Assembly: GCA_030699485.1 (NCBI GenBank) | Contig: JAUYMM010000072.1 | Coordinates: 1-7,583, forward strand | Direction of reading: 5' to 3' | Source of the DNA: Candidatus Woesebacteria bacterium | GTDB taxonomy: Bacteria > Patescibacteriota > Microgenomatia > UBA8517 | Length of the DNA: 7,583 nt | Shown: one piece after another, positions 1-7,116 of the stretch | Layout: each line of letters opens with the position of its first letter | How positions within the stretch are numbered: position 1 is the stretch's first letter | The notes under the pieces: model-generated | Database searches by the model: none | Told to the model about the DNA's origin: nothing | The model's input: only the letters and a program-made list of their open reading frames with translations | Made by a program: the position numbers and the translations under genes

Positions 1-586
1 TAAAGGAAGCTTTAGTAATTGGAGAAATGAAGGATTAAAAAAGGCAAAGGGAGATTGGGTTTTATATGTAGATTCAGATGAAGAAATTACAGAAAAACTT
101 AAAAATGAAATTTTGAATTTGGATGTAAATTTTAATGCTTATGCTATTCCTAGAAAAAATTATATTTTTGGAAAAGAGTTTAAGTATTCTGGCCAATATC
201 CAGATTATCAAAAAAGATTGTTTAAACGAACTGCACTTAAAAAATGGACAGGTATAGTTCATGAAGAGCCTGTATATGAGGGTGAGATTGGACACCTTAA
301 AAATCCAATAATTCATCACAAAAATATGACAATAAGTGAGATGATTGAAAAAACAAACAAATGGTCTGAAATTGAAAGCTTACTGATGTTTAAAAACAAT
401 CATCCCAAAATGAATTTTATTAGATTTGCATCTGCTGGATTTCGTGAATTTATATTAAGATTTGTTAAACAAAAAGCATTTTTAGATGGAAAAGAAGGTA
501 TAATTTATGGTATATATCAGGTTTATAGTAAATTAATTAGTTACTCAAAATTATGGGAAAAGCAGCTATCTACAATCCGTATCTAG
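1..586 (+). CDS. Glycosyltransferase family 2, WaaE/KdtX-like, 5'-truncated by window edge
   Basis: The open frame enters the window already running (first complete codon at position 2) and gives 194 visible residues before TAG at 584-586. The true start lies upstream, so the TTG at 113 is not a credible start. Visible residues 7-28 carry the GT2 pattern of the WaaE/KdtX-type sugar transferases: WRNEGLKKAKGDW followed by LYVDSDEE, where DSDE is the metal/nucleotide-sugar DXD-type motif. Further on come DYQKRLFKR (68-76) and WTGIVHEEP (82-90), both characteristic of this subfamily. The N-terminal half of the GT-A nucleotide-binding domain is missing. Members transfer a sugar from a nucleotide-activated donor at the cytoplasmic face of the membrane; the acceptor cannot be read from sequence. 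The 3' end overlaps the next gene by 34 nt. The family call is firm; substrate is unknown. Confidence 0.88.
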   Translation, partial: KGSFSNWRNEGLKKAKGDWVLYVDSDEEITEKLKNEILNLDVNFNAYAIPRKNYIFGKEFKYSGQYPDYQKRLFKRTALKKWTGIVHEEPVYEGEIGHLKNPIIHHKNMTISEMIEKTNKWSEIESLLMFKNNHPKMNFIRFASAGFREFILRFVKQKAFLDGKEGIIYGIYQVYSKLISYSKLWEKQLSTIRI

Positions 587-1590
587 ATACTTTAGGTGGT
601 GGAGAACGTTATACACTAACTTTTGCTAAAGTATTAGCAGAAGTTGGGTTTGACGTTGATATTGAATGGAATGACAAAACGATAAAAGAGAAGTTGTCAA
701 AGAGATTTGGCTTAAAGCTCCCAAATAATATTAATATTGTTGATAGTGTTAATCGCGGGGAAGGTTATGATATTTGTTTTTGGGTAACAGATGGCAGTAT
801 TCCTACTTTAAGGTCGAGAAGAAATTATCTTCATTTTCAGGTTCCATTCCATGATGTTAACGGAACATCTTTATTAAATAGAATGAAATTATTTAGGATA
901 GAAAAAGTAATTTGTAATTCTTTTTTTACCAAAGCAGTAGTTGATAAAGAATATGGAGTAAATTCTATTGTTATTTATCCACCAGTTGGGTCAGATTTAT
1001 ATAAAGCAAAAAGAAAAACAAATCAAATATGTTATGTAGCACGTTTTTCTGAATTAACACAAAACAAGGGACATGAAATTTTAATTAAGCAATTTAAATT
1101 GTTAGTCAAAGACAAAAAGTTTAAAGAATGGAAATTAATTTTGGCAGGTGGGACTGAGATAGGGTCTTTAAAATATTTGAAAAGGTTAAAACATATAAGT
1201 TTAGGATATAATATAGAATTTGTAGAAAGTCCTACAGTTGATGTCTTAAAAAACATATTTGGACAAAGCAAAATATTTTGGTCTGGTTCAGGATTTGACG
1301 TTGATGAAGTAAAAAATCCTGAGAATGCGGAGCACTTCGGCATTACTTTAGTTGAGGCAATGTCTGCAGGCTGTGTGCCTATTGCATATAATGCAGGTGG
1401 TCATAAAGAAATTATTGAAAATGGAAAAAATGGTTTTTTGTGGAATAATAAAAATGAACTTGTTAATTTAACAAAAAAAATAATTAGTACTAGTGGATTG
1501 TTTTCTGCTTTGTCTAAAGAGGCCGTTAAAACTTCAAAAAAGTTTAATTATGAAATATTTAAAGAAAATATTATTAATATCATAAAATGA
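553..1590 (+). CDS. Glycosyltransferase family 4 / group 1 (GT-B fold)
   Basis: This 345-residue protein has normal GT4 length and both Rossmann halves. The N-terminal acceptor-side domain opens MGKAAIYNPYLDTLGGGERY, with the glycine-rich loop GGGERY at 15-20. The C-terminal donor domain begins near residue 158 with YVARFSELTQNKGHE (161-175), the usual R/K nucleotide-sugar contact region. It contains the retaining GT4 EX7E signature EHFGITLVE (E260 and E268), followed by AMSAGCVPIAYNAGGHKEII. The EHFG form and the GGGERY loop resemble ALG11-type mannosyltransferases, but mannose specificity is only a possibility. ATG at 553 is chosen because the fold's first beta strand starts at once after it; this makes a 34-nt overlap with the upstream GT2. 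No Shine-Dalgarno is seen, so coupled translation is likely. The stop overlaps the next start as ATGA. It probably acts at the cytoplasmic membrane face on a lipid-linked acceptor. Confidence 0.92.
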   Translation: MGKAAIYNPYLDTLGGGERYTLTFAKVLAEVGFDVDIEWNDKTIKEKLSKRFGLKLPNNINIVDSVNRGEGYDICFWVTDGSIPTLRSRRNYLHFQVPFHDVNGTSLLNRMKLFRIEKVICNSFFTKAVVDKEYGVNSIVIYPPVGSDLYKAKRKTNQICYVARFSELTQNKGHEILIKQFKLLVKDKKFKEWKLILAGGTEIGSLKYLKRLKHISLGYNIEFVESPTVDVLKNIFGQSKIFWSGSGFDVDEVKNPENAEHFGITLVEAMSAGCVPIAYNAGGHKEIIENGKNGFLWNNKNELVNLTKKIISTSGLFSALSKEAVKTSKKFNYEIFKENIINIIK

Positions 1591-3083
1591 AAAAAATATT
1601 ATTTATTTTAATAATATTTGGTTTTTTATTTCGGAATTTATACACTAACACATTGGCTATAAATTTCATGTATGATCAGGCCAGAGATTCAATTATCGTT
1701 AAGGAAATAATTAATGGTGATATTAAAATTCAGGGTCCTTCAGCAAATGCTCCAGGTTTATATCATGGAGTACTTTATTTTTATTTTTTAACAATTCCTT
1801 ATCTATTGGGAAACGGTAGTCCTATTGTTGCTGATATTTGGCTCTCTCTTTTTAGCTCACTAACTATAATAATTGTATATTATTTATGTTTTTATTTAAC
1901 AAAAGATAAAAAGGCCTCATTTTTGTCAGCTCTTTTTTTTACTTTTTCATTTGAAGCAACTCAATATGCTCTCTGGTTATCAAATCCATCAATGGCAGTT
2001 TGGTTTGTCCCACTTACTTATCTTTCATTATGGCTTTGGACAACTAAAAATAGAAAAGTATTTGCAATACTTACAGGTTTATTTTTAGGTTTAAGTATTC
2101 AATCGGATTTATTTTTAATTTATCACATCGTACCAATATCTATTTGGATCCTTGTTAATAGAAAGAAAACGTCACTAACTAAAACTCTATACGCCCTATT
2201 AGGTTTATTTGCTGGAATATTTACTTTAATTATTTCTGAAATTAAATTTGGATTTCAGGGAATAAACGGTCTTATCTATCTTTTTACTGGAGGCGATAAA
2301 ATAGCAAATTCAAAAAGTTTTTTTGATTTTGTTGTTATTTATTTTAGTCAACTAGCAAGATTATTTAGTTTTAATTTATTGCCTACAAACATTGTATATG
2401 GAGGAATATTTGGATTAATTCTAGTTTTATGGTTTATTACTTCCAAAAGTAAAAAGTATAAATTGTTTTTATTACTTTATCTTTTTGCTCATTTTCCAAT
2501 AGTTTTTCTTGGGGGATTAAATTCTCCATATTTGACTGTCGGAATTGGTTCTGCTGTATGTATATTGGCTGGAATATTTATATCAGATATTTATATGAAG
2601 AGTAAATTTTTTGCAATAATTATGATTTTTATTATTCTTTTCTCAAATTTGTCTATGATTTTTCAGAAAAATATGTACGGACAAACAATTTTTTCAACAA
2701 GACCTCAGATGCTTCTTTCAAATTTAATAAATGTTGTGGATTATACATATCTATCTTCAAATGGAGAGAAATTTAGTATAGACACAGTAACTGCTCCGTT
2801 ATGGTTAAATACAACTTGGTCGGCTGTGTATAACTGGCATGGGTTAACGACATATGGATTTTTACCTTTCTGGCATGGAAAGGATCAGGTTGGTTATTGG
2901 GGTGATAATCTTATTAAAACTCCAGAAACTGTAACTAACTATTATTTAATTATAGAGCCTCATGCAGGAATACCTGCGATTTATATTAAATACGCGATTG
3001 ATGATGAAAATGCAAAATCAAACTTAATAGAAGAAAAAGATTTTGGTGGAATAACGGTTCAAAAAAGAGAGAAAATAATATAG
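1587..3083 (+). CDS. Polytopic membrane glycosyltransferase, GT-C type (GT39/ArnT-like)
   Basis: The product has 498 residues with about 11-12 hydrophobic segments from residue 4 to about 358, then a predicted extracytoplasmic tail of some 135 residues. After the first membrane segment comes YDQARDS (29-35), matching the acidic motif in the first external loop of GT39/ArnT-like GT-C enzymes, followed by PGLYHGVLYFYFL (56-68), also typical of such proteins. Enzymes of this fold transfer a sugar from a polyprenyl-phosphate donor on the outer face of the membrane. The C-terminal region at 407-439 is unusually rich in Trp, Tyr and His (TTWSAVYNWHG, FLPFWHGK, GYWGD) and could contact carbohydrate. 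The ATG overlaps the GT4 stop as ATGA; no Shine-Dalgarno is visible. TAG ends the gene 17 nt before the methyltransferase. Donor and acceptor are unknown; a non-catalytic or flippase-like role cannot be excluded. Confidence 0.82.
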   Translation: MKKILFILIIFGFLFRNLYTNTLAINFMYDQARDSIIVKEIINGDIKIQGPSANAPGLYHGVLYFYFLTIPYLLGNGSPIVADIWLSLFSSLTIIIVYYLCFYLTKDKKASFLSALFFTFSFEATQYALWLSNPSMAVWFVPLTYLSLWLWTTKNRKVFAILTGLFLGLSIQSDLFLIYHIVPISIWILVNRKKTSLTKTLYALLGLFAGIFTLIISEIKFGFQGINGLIYLFTGGDKIANSKSFFDFVVIYFSQLARLFSFNLLPTNIVYGGIFGLILVLWFITSKSKKYKLFLLLYLFAHFPIVFLGGLNSPYLTVGIGSAVCILAGIFISDIYMKSKFFAIIMIFIILFSNLSMIFQKNMYGQTIFSTRPQMLLSNLINVVDYTYLSSNGEKFSIDTVTAPLWLNTTWSAVYNWHGLTTYGFLPFWHGKDQVGYWGDNLIKTPETVTNYYLIIEPHAGIPAIYIKYAIDDENAKSNLIEEKDFGGITVQKREKII

Positions 3084-3100
3084 ACTATCTAAATTGATAT

Positions 3101-3751
3101 ATGAATACAAAAAAAACAGGAGAAGATTTACATGCACATGTTCCTGCAAACTGGTATTTTGAAAGTTTAAAAAAAGATCCATTACAAAAATATTGGCATG
3201 CCACAAGATTTAGAGAAGTTAGAAAAGTAACAACTCCAGCTGATTTAGTACTTGATGTTGGTTGTGCTGACGGAGTTTTTTCGGACATTGTCCGTAAAAG
3301 TACAAAGGCAAGTAAACTTGTAGGAATTGATATTGTTAAATCTTCAGTTGAATGGGCAAAGAAGCATTGGTCTAAAAATAAAAAAATGAAGTTTATAGTG
3401 GGGGATGCACACAAATTACCATTTAAAAATGGAACGTTTGACGCTGTTTTTTGTTTGGAAGCGTTAGAACATGTGGTAAATCCAGTGCAGGTTTTCAAAG
3501 AATTTAAAAGAGTTTTAAAAAAAGGTGGTTATGGAGTTTTTCTTGTGCCATCGGATAATGATTTGTTTAGAATTGTTTGGTGGTTATGGTTACATTTTTA
3601 TCCAAGAGGTTGGGTTTGGAAAGAAACTCATATTCAAACATATAGAAATAATTATTTACCAAAAATTTGTAAAAAAGCGGGTTTTAAAATAGAACTGGAC
3701 AGAAAATTTAATTTAGGCATGTTACACTTAGTAAAGGTTAGAAAAATATGA
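3101..3751 (+). CDS. Class I SAM-dependent methyltransferase (Methyltransf_11 type)
   Basis: This 216-residue soluble protein has a complete Rossmann methyltransferase core. Motif I is VLDVGCADG (49-58 region) for SAM binding, the acidic ribose-binding residue is in VGIDIV (D77), GDAHKLPF (101-108) contacts the adenine side, motif II is FDAVFCLEALEHV (113-125), and LKKGGYGVFLVP (139-150) is the post-core strand. The N-terminal cap (about 1-45; HVPANWYFESL, YWHATRF) and C-terminal HIQTYRNNYLPKICKKAGF are family-like. The ATG at 3101 gives a full cap and follows a 17-nt gap, the longest non-coding stretch in the window; no Shine-Dalgarno is seen. The gene ends in an ATGA overlap with the next GT2. 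Context suggests methylation of a sugar or lipid-linked intermediate of the same glycan, but this fold also serves quinone and small-molecule methylation, so the substrate is inferred from neighbours only. Confidence 0.9.
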   Translation: MNTKKTGEDLHAHVPANWYFESLKKDPLQKYWHATRFREVRKVTTPADLVLDVGCADGVFSDIVRKSTKASKLVGIDIVKSSVEWAKKHWSKNKKMKFIVGDAHKLPFKNGTFDAVFCLEALEHVVNPVQVFKEFKRVLKKGGYGVFLVPSDNDLFRIVWWLWLHFYPRGWVWKETHIQTYRNNYLPKICKKAGFKIELDRKFNLGMLHLVKVRKI

Positions 3752-4638
3752 AAGTATCAGTAGTAATGCCCAACATCAATGGTAGGAGTATATTGGAAAA
3801 AAATCTTCCAATTTTATTTGAGGCGGTAAGCAATCCAGGCAATCATATTGCTGAAGTAATTATTGTTGATGACGGAAGTTGGGATGATAGTGTCAAGTTT
3901 TTAAACAAAAAATATAAAAACCAGATCAAGCTTATTAAACACACTAAAAATAGAGGCTTCTCCGCGGCCGTTAACACAGGTGTCAGAGCTACTAAAGGAG
4001 ATCTGATTTTGCTTATTAACACCGATGTAATTCCTAAAAAAGATTTCTTAGAAGCTTTACTTCCTCATTTCAATGATCCAAAAGTATTTGCAGTTTCAGC
4101 ACACGAAGATGGTTATGGTGGTGCGCGCGGTTTTTTTGCTGATGGTTATATCCAACTAGGAATGACTGAAGAAACAAAAGAATCTCACCCAAGCTTCTAT
4201 GTAAGTGGTGGTAGTGGAGTGTTTAGAAAAAGTATTTGGCAAAGACTAGGTGGTATGGATGAGAAGCTCTTGTCTCCCTTCTATTGGGAGGATATTGATT
4301 TATGTTTCAGGGCAGCAAAAAGAGGCTATTTAAATTTGTGGGAACCTAATGGGAAAGTGGTTCATAAACATGAGTCCACAATTTCAAAGTTTCCACAGAC
4401 GTATGTCTCTCGTGTAAAAGAACGAAATCAATTGCTAATGCTTTGGAAGAATATACACAGTAAAAATTTAATAAAAAAGCATATAGTGGGAATCTTGACA
4501 AGAGCTATCAAGCATCCAGGTTATTTTATAATTATTTTTATGGCACTACTAAGATTACCGATAGCCCTTAAAGCTAGAAGGAAAGAAATTAAAGAATCTA
4601 TAGTTTCAGATGAAGCAATTTTTCAAAAGTACCAATAA
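3748..4638 (+). CDS. Glycosyltransferase family 2 (GT-A fold) with C-terminal membrane-associating segment
   Basis: The 296-residue product starts with the first GT-A strand (MKVSVVMPNINGR). It has IVDDGSWDDS (39-48) for nucleotide binding, the NRGFSAAVNTGV loop (68-79), a DXD-equivalent INTDV (90-94), the acceptor-side SGGSGVFRKS (153-162) and WEDIDLCFRA (180-189), which includes the ED pair that holds the catalytic base in this family. After the catalytic domain, residues 242-275 contain Lys/Arg-flanked hydrophobic stretches (GYFIIIFMALLRLPIAL) that probably bind the protein to the membrane. It would add a sugar from a nucleotide donor to a lipid-linked acceptor at the inner membrane face. 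The start overlaps the methyltransferase stop as ATGA. An AAAGG at 3733-3737, 10 nt before the ATG, is the only sequence in the window that even weakly resembles a Shine-Dalgarno site. Sugar specificity is unknown. Confidence 0.92.
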   Translation: MKVSVVMPNINGRSILEKNLPILFEAVSNPGNHIAEVIIVDDGSWDDSVKFLNKKYKNQIKLIKHTKNRGFSAAVNTGVRATKGDLILLINTDVIPKKDFLEALLPHFNDPKVFAVSAHEDGYGGARGFFADGYIQLGMTEETKESHPSFYVSGGSGVFRKSIWQRLGGMDEKLLSPFYWEDIDLCFRAAKRGYLNLWEPNGKVVHKHESTISKFPQTYVSRVKERNQLLMLWKNIHSKNLIKKHIVGILTRAIKHPGYFIIIFMALLRLPIALKARRKEIKESIVSDEAIFQKYQ

Positions 4639-4639
4639 T

Positions 4640-5473
4640 ATGCAAAAAACAATATTGTCTATAATTATTGTTAATTTAAACACTAAAGATTTAACAGTTG
4701 GTTGTATTAGATCAATTGAAAAAGAAGCCAAAAATTTATCTTTTGAAGTTTTACTTACAGATAATGGAAGTAATGATGGTTCAGTCGAAGCATTTCAAAA
4801 AATAAAGAGAGAAAAGTATTGGAAAGATAAATTTACATTAATTCTAAACGATAGCAACACAGGTTATGGTAAGGCAAATAATCAGGGAATTAAAAAAGCA
4901 AAAGGAAAATATGTTTTATTGCTTAACAATGATACTGTTGTCCACAATGATTCACTCCAGAAATTAATTAAGTTTGCAGACAATACCCCAGATGCTGGTG
5001 TAGTTGGAAGTAAATTGTTAAACATTGATGGCACGCTTCAAATGTCTTGTTTTAACTTTCCAACACTCAAAAATGCAATACTAGAATATTACTTTGGTAA
5101 AAAAGGATTGTTCGATAAATTTGCACCTGTAGGAAATAGACCGTCGACTGTAGACTCTGTCGTTGGTGCTGTATTTTTGATAACACCCAAAGCTCTTAAA
5201 AAAATTGGCATGTTAGATGAGAGATACTTTGCTTATTTTGAAGATATTGATTATTGTAGGCAAACGTGGAAACAAGGTTTAAAAGTTTATTATCTTCCAG
5301 AATCAGTAATTACACATTATCATGGAGCTACATTTAAAAAACTTTCAAATGATGCAGAACGGTGGAAAAAATTAATTCCGTCTAGCAAAATTTACCATGG
5401 ATTTATTAATCATTACATAATAAATGCCGTTATTTGGTCTGGTCAAAAATGGCAAAAAATATGGTCAAATTAA
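4640..5473 (+). CDS. Glycosyltransferase family 2, WbbL/rhamnosyltransferase-like
   Basis: The gene encodes 277 residues from the ATG at 4640, with the full set of WbbL-type (COG1216-like) motifs: LSIIIVNLNTKDLT at the N-terminus, TDNGSNDGS (40-48), NTGYGKANNQGI (73-84), LLLNNDTVV (93-101, DXD-equivalent), VGSKLLNIDGTLQ (122-134), VVGAVFLI (174-181) and YFEDIDYCRQ (199-208) with the catalytic-base ED pair. Characterised relatives often transfer L-rhamnose or other deoxysugars to a lipid-linked acceptor; that specificity is only suggestive here. I prefer 4640 over the upstream in-frame ATG at 4610 because family members begin directly with the LSIIIV strand. The preferred start also sits one base after the previous stop, whereas 4610 would add a ten-residue polar tail and a 29-nt overlap. 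No Shine-Dalgarno is visible. The 3' end overlaps the next membrane gene. Confidence 0.92.
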   Translation: MQKTILSIIIVNLNTKDLTVGCIRSIEKEAKNLSFEVLLTDNGSNDGSVEAFQKIKREKYWKDKFTLILNDSNTGYGKANNQGIKKAKGKYVLLLNNDTVVHNDSLQKLIKFADNTPDAGVVGSKLLNIDGTLQMSCFNFPTLKNAILEYYFGKKGLFDKFAPVGNRPSTVDSVVGAVFLITPKALKKIGMLDERYFAYFEDIDYCRQTWKQGLKVYYLPESVITHYHGATFKKLSNDAERWKKLIPSSKIYHGFINHYIINAVIWSGQKWQKIWSN

Positions 5474-7116
5474 ATAAAAATAGATTATTATGGTTAATAT
5501 TAGTAGCTGTTTTTACAATTCCTGCATTTTGGAATTTACTTCGACCTGGCTTTTTCCCAATGCAAGATGATTTGCAAGCGTTTCGTGTACAACAGCTTGA
5601 TAAATGTTTAGACGATTTCCAGATTCCATGTCGCTGGGTTCCAGATGCGGGTTATGGGTATGGTTATCCTCAATTTAATTACTATCCACCACTTCCATAT
5701 TATGTTGGAGCAGCGCTTCACAGAGTAGGGATTCAATACATTGATGTAGTTAAAATTTTATTTATTGTAGGTTATATCCTGTCAGCCATTGCTATGTATA
5801 TTTTAGTTACTGAGTTAACCAATAAATGGTCTGGCTTTGTAGCTTCTTTCCTCTACACCTACATTCCATATAAAGCAGTTGAAGTCTATGTTAGGGGAGC
5901 ACTTAGTGAATTTTGGGCACAAATTTTCTTCCCCTTAATATTGTGGTCAATTTATAAACTCATCAAAACAGGTAAAAACTCATATCTTATTTTGTTGGGG
6001 TTATCAATTGCATTTTTAGCAACAACTCATGTTTTAATGACTATGATATTTGCCCCTATTGCAATTTTGTGGGCACTTTATTGGTTATATTTACAAAAAG
6101 GAAAATACATTACCAAAGTTACTTGGGCTGGTTTACTTGGTTTTGGACTTTCTGCCTTTTTCCTTTTACCAGTACTTTTTGAGAAACAGTTTGCTCACGT
6201 TGATTCAGTTCTTTCTGGCTATTTTGATTATAGAGCTCACTTTGTAAGTTTATACAAACTTTTTATTTCTCGTGAATGGGGATACGGATCATCAGGCTTT
6301 CCTAATGAAAAATTAAATCTTTCTTTAGGGATTGTCCAATGGTTAGCTGGAATTGGAGCAGGGATATTGGCAATTTTTAATTACAAAAAATACAAAAAAC
6401 TTTCTGTTTTAACTTTATTACTTTTTATCTTATCACTATTCACTATATTTATGATTCATATGAAATCAAGTTTTATTTGGGCCCAGTTACCATTTTTATG
6501 GTATTTGCAATTTCCATGGAGATTCTTGGCTATTAGTATATTTCTTTTATGTTTATTGTCAGGATATTTGATTTATTATTCTAAAAAATATCAATATGCT
6601 TTAGGTATTATTTTAATAATATCTTCGTTTGTTTTAAATATTTCCTTTTTTGTTCCCAAAGATTGGTTAGATATTAGAGATTCTGACAAATTTTCAGGTG
6701 TTAGTTGGCAAAAACAAATGACAATATCGATCTTTGATTATTTACCAATTTATGCAACCCTTCCTCCTATTACAGAAGCACCACCTATACCAGAGGTGTT
6801 AGACGGAAACGCTTTGTTTGTTAATTACAAAAAAGGTAGTAATTTTCAAAAGGGAAAGATAAAAGTAATAGAAGATGCCGTAATTCGTTTACCTCTTTAT
6901 GACTTTCCTGGAATGCAGGTTAAAGTAGATAATAAAAGAATAGAACATTATAATAATGATTGTAGGGGGCAAGAATTTTGTTATGGTTTAATTACTTTTG
7001 AGGTTCCAAAAGGTGAGTATCAAATTGAAGCAAGATTAACAGATACCCCAATTAGAAAAATCGGAAATTATATAACATTAATTAGCATTATTATATTAAT
7101 ATGGTTAAGTTTGTGA
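5461..7116 (+). CDS. Polytopic membrane protein, '6-pyruvoyl-tetrahydropterin synthase-related' (PTPS_related) family, probable GT-C-like
   Basis: From ATG 5461 the protein has 551 residues: a first membrane segment at about 8-27, a long external loop to about 95, roughly ten further segments to about 397, a predicted external beta-rich domain (about 440-530) and a last membrane segment at 535-550. Loop 1 carries MQDDLQAFR (34-42), a plausible GT-C acidic motif, then CRWVPDAGYGYGYP (57-70). Other landmarks are YVRGALSEFWA (143-153), TTHVLM (188-193), FPWRFL (351-356) and DYLP (426-429), as I recall them from the family. The family name is historical; I see no tetrahydropterin synthase domain. 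Cysteines pair up at 49/57 and 501/507, both in predicted external parts. Start 5461 is chosen because the next gene, a homolog, also begins MVK at the same place; ATG 5449 and TTG 5434 are alternatives. It overlaps the GT2 by 13 nt. Function is unproven; sugar transfer from a lipid donor is the best guess. Confidence 0.8.
   Translation: MVKLNKNRLLWLILVAVFTIPAFWNLLRPGFFPMQDDLQAFRVQQLDKCLDDFQIPCRWVPDAGYGYGYPQFNYYPPLPYYVGAALHRVGIQYIDVVKILFIVGYILSAIAMYILVTELTNKWSGFVASFLYTYIPYKAVEVYVRGALSEFWAQIFFPLILWSIYKLIKTGKNSYLILLGLSIAFLATTHVLMTMIFAPIAILWALYWLYLQKGKYITKVTWAGLLGFGLSAFFLLPVLFEKQFAHVDSVLSGYFDYRAHFVSLYKLFISREWGYGSSGFPNEKLNLSLGIVQWLAGIGAGILAIFNYKKYKKLSVLTLLLFILSLFTIFMIHMKSSFIWAQLPFLWYLQFPWRFLAISIFLLCLLSGYLIYYSKKYQYALGIILIISSFVLNISFFVPKDWLDIRDSDKFSGVSWQKQMTISIFDYLPIYATLPPITEAPPIPEVLDGNALFVNYKKGSNFQKGKIKVIEDAVIRLPLYDFPGMQVKVDNKRIEHYNNDCRGQEFCYGLITFEVPKGEYQIEARLTDTPIRKIGNYITLISIIILIWLSL

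Noticed and set aside
74..319. Open frame on the minus strand, 81 codons
   Set aside because: It is antisense to the GT2 fragment carrying DSDE and WTGIVHE; the translation is low-complexity Phe/Ile-rich, as expected from the reverse strand of A-rich coding DNA.
1032..1343. Open frame on the minus strand, 103 codons
   Set aside because: It lies wholly inside the GT4 gene, opposite its conserved EX7E region, and its translation has no recognisable domain; it is a shadow of the real gene.
1594..1619. Perfect 10-bp A/T inverted repeat (AAATATTATT ... AATAATATTT, 6-nt loop) just after the start codon of the GT39/ArnT-like gene
   Set aside because: It has no G or C pairs, lies within codons for a hydrophobic membrane segment, and such repeats are expected by chance at this base composition; it is not a convincing terminator or operator.
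3084..3100. Possible promoter or terminator in the 17-nt gap before the methyltransferase
   Set aside because: Too short for a promoter, with no -10/-35 pair and no hairpin followed by a T run; it reads as a simple intra-operon spacer.
3109..3116. Run of eight A in codons 3-6 of the methyltransferase, a possible phase-variable or slippage site
   Set aside because: Runs of eight A or T also occur elsewhere (for example 1473-1480 and 1933-1940) as expected in AT-rich coding DNA; the frame is intact and nothing else suggests phase variation.
3024..3206. Open frame on the minus strand, 60 codons, spanning the only intergenic gap
   Set aside because: Short, Phe/Leu/Tyr-rich and overlapping the ends of two well-supported genes; no start context or homology pattern is seen.
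3085..3498. Open frame on the minus strand, 137 codons
   Set aside because: It is antisense to the methyltransferase core motifs; the + strand frame has all family motifs, so this is a shadow.
6050..6247. Open frame of 65 codons on the + strand inside the PTPS_related gene
   Set aside because: It is a +1/+2 frame shadow within a membrane-protein gene with continuous family motifs on both sides.
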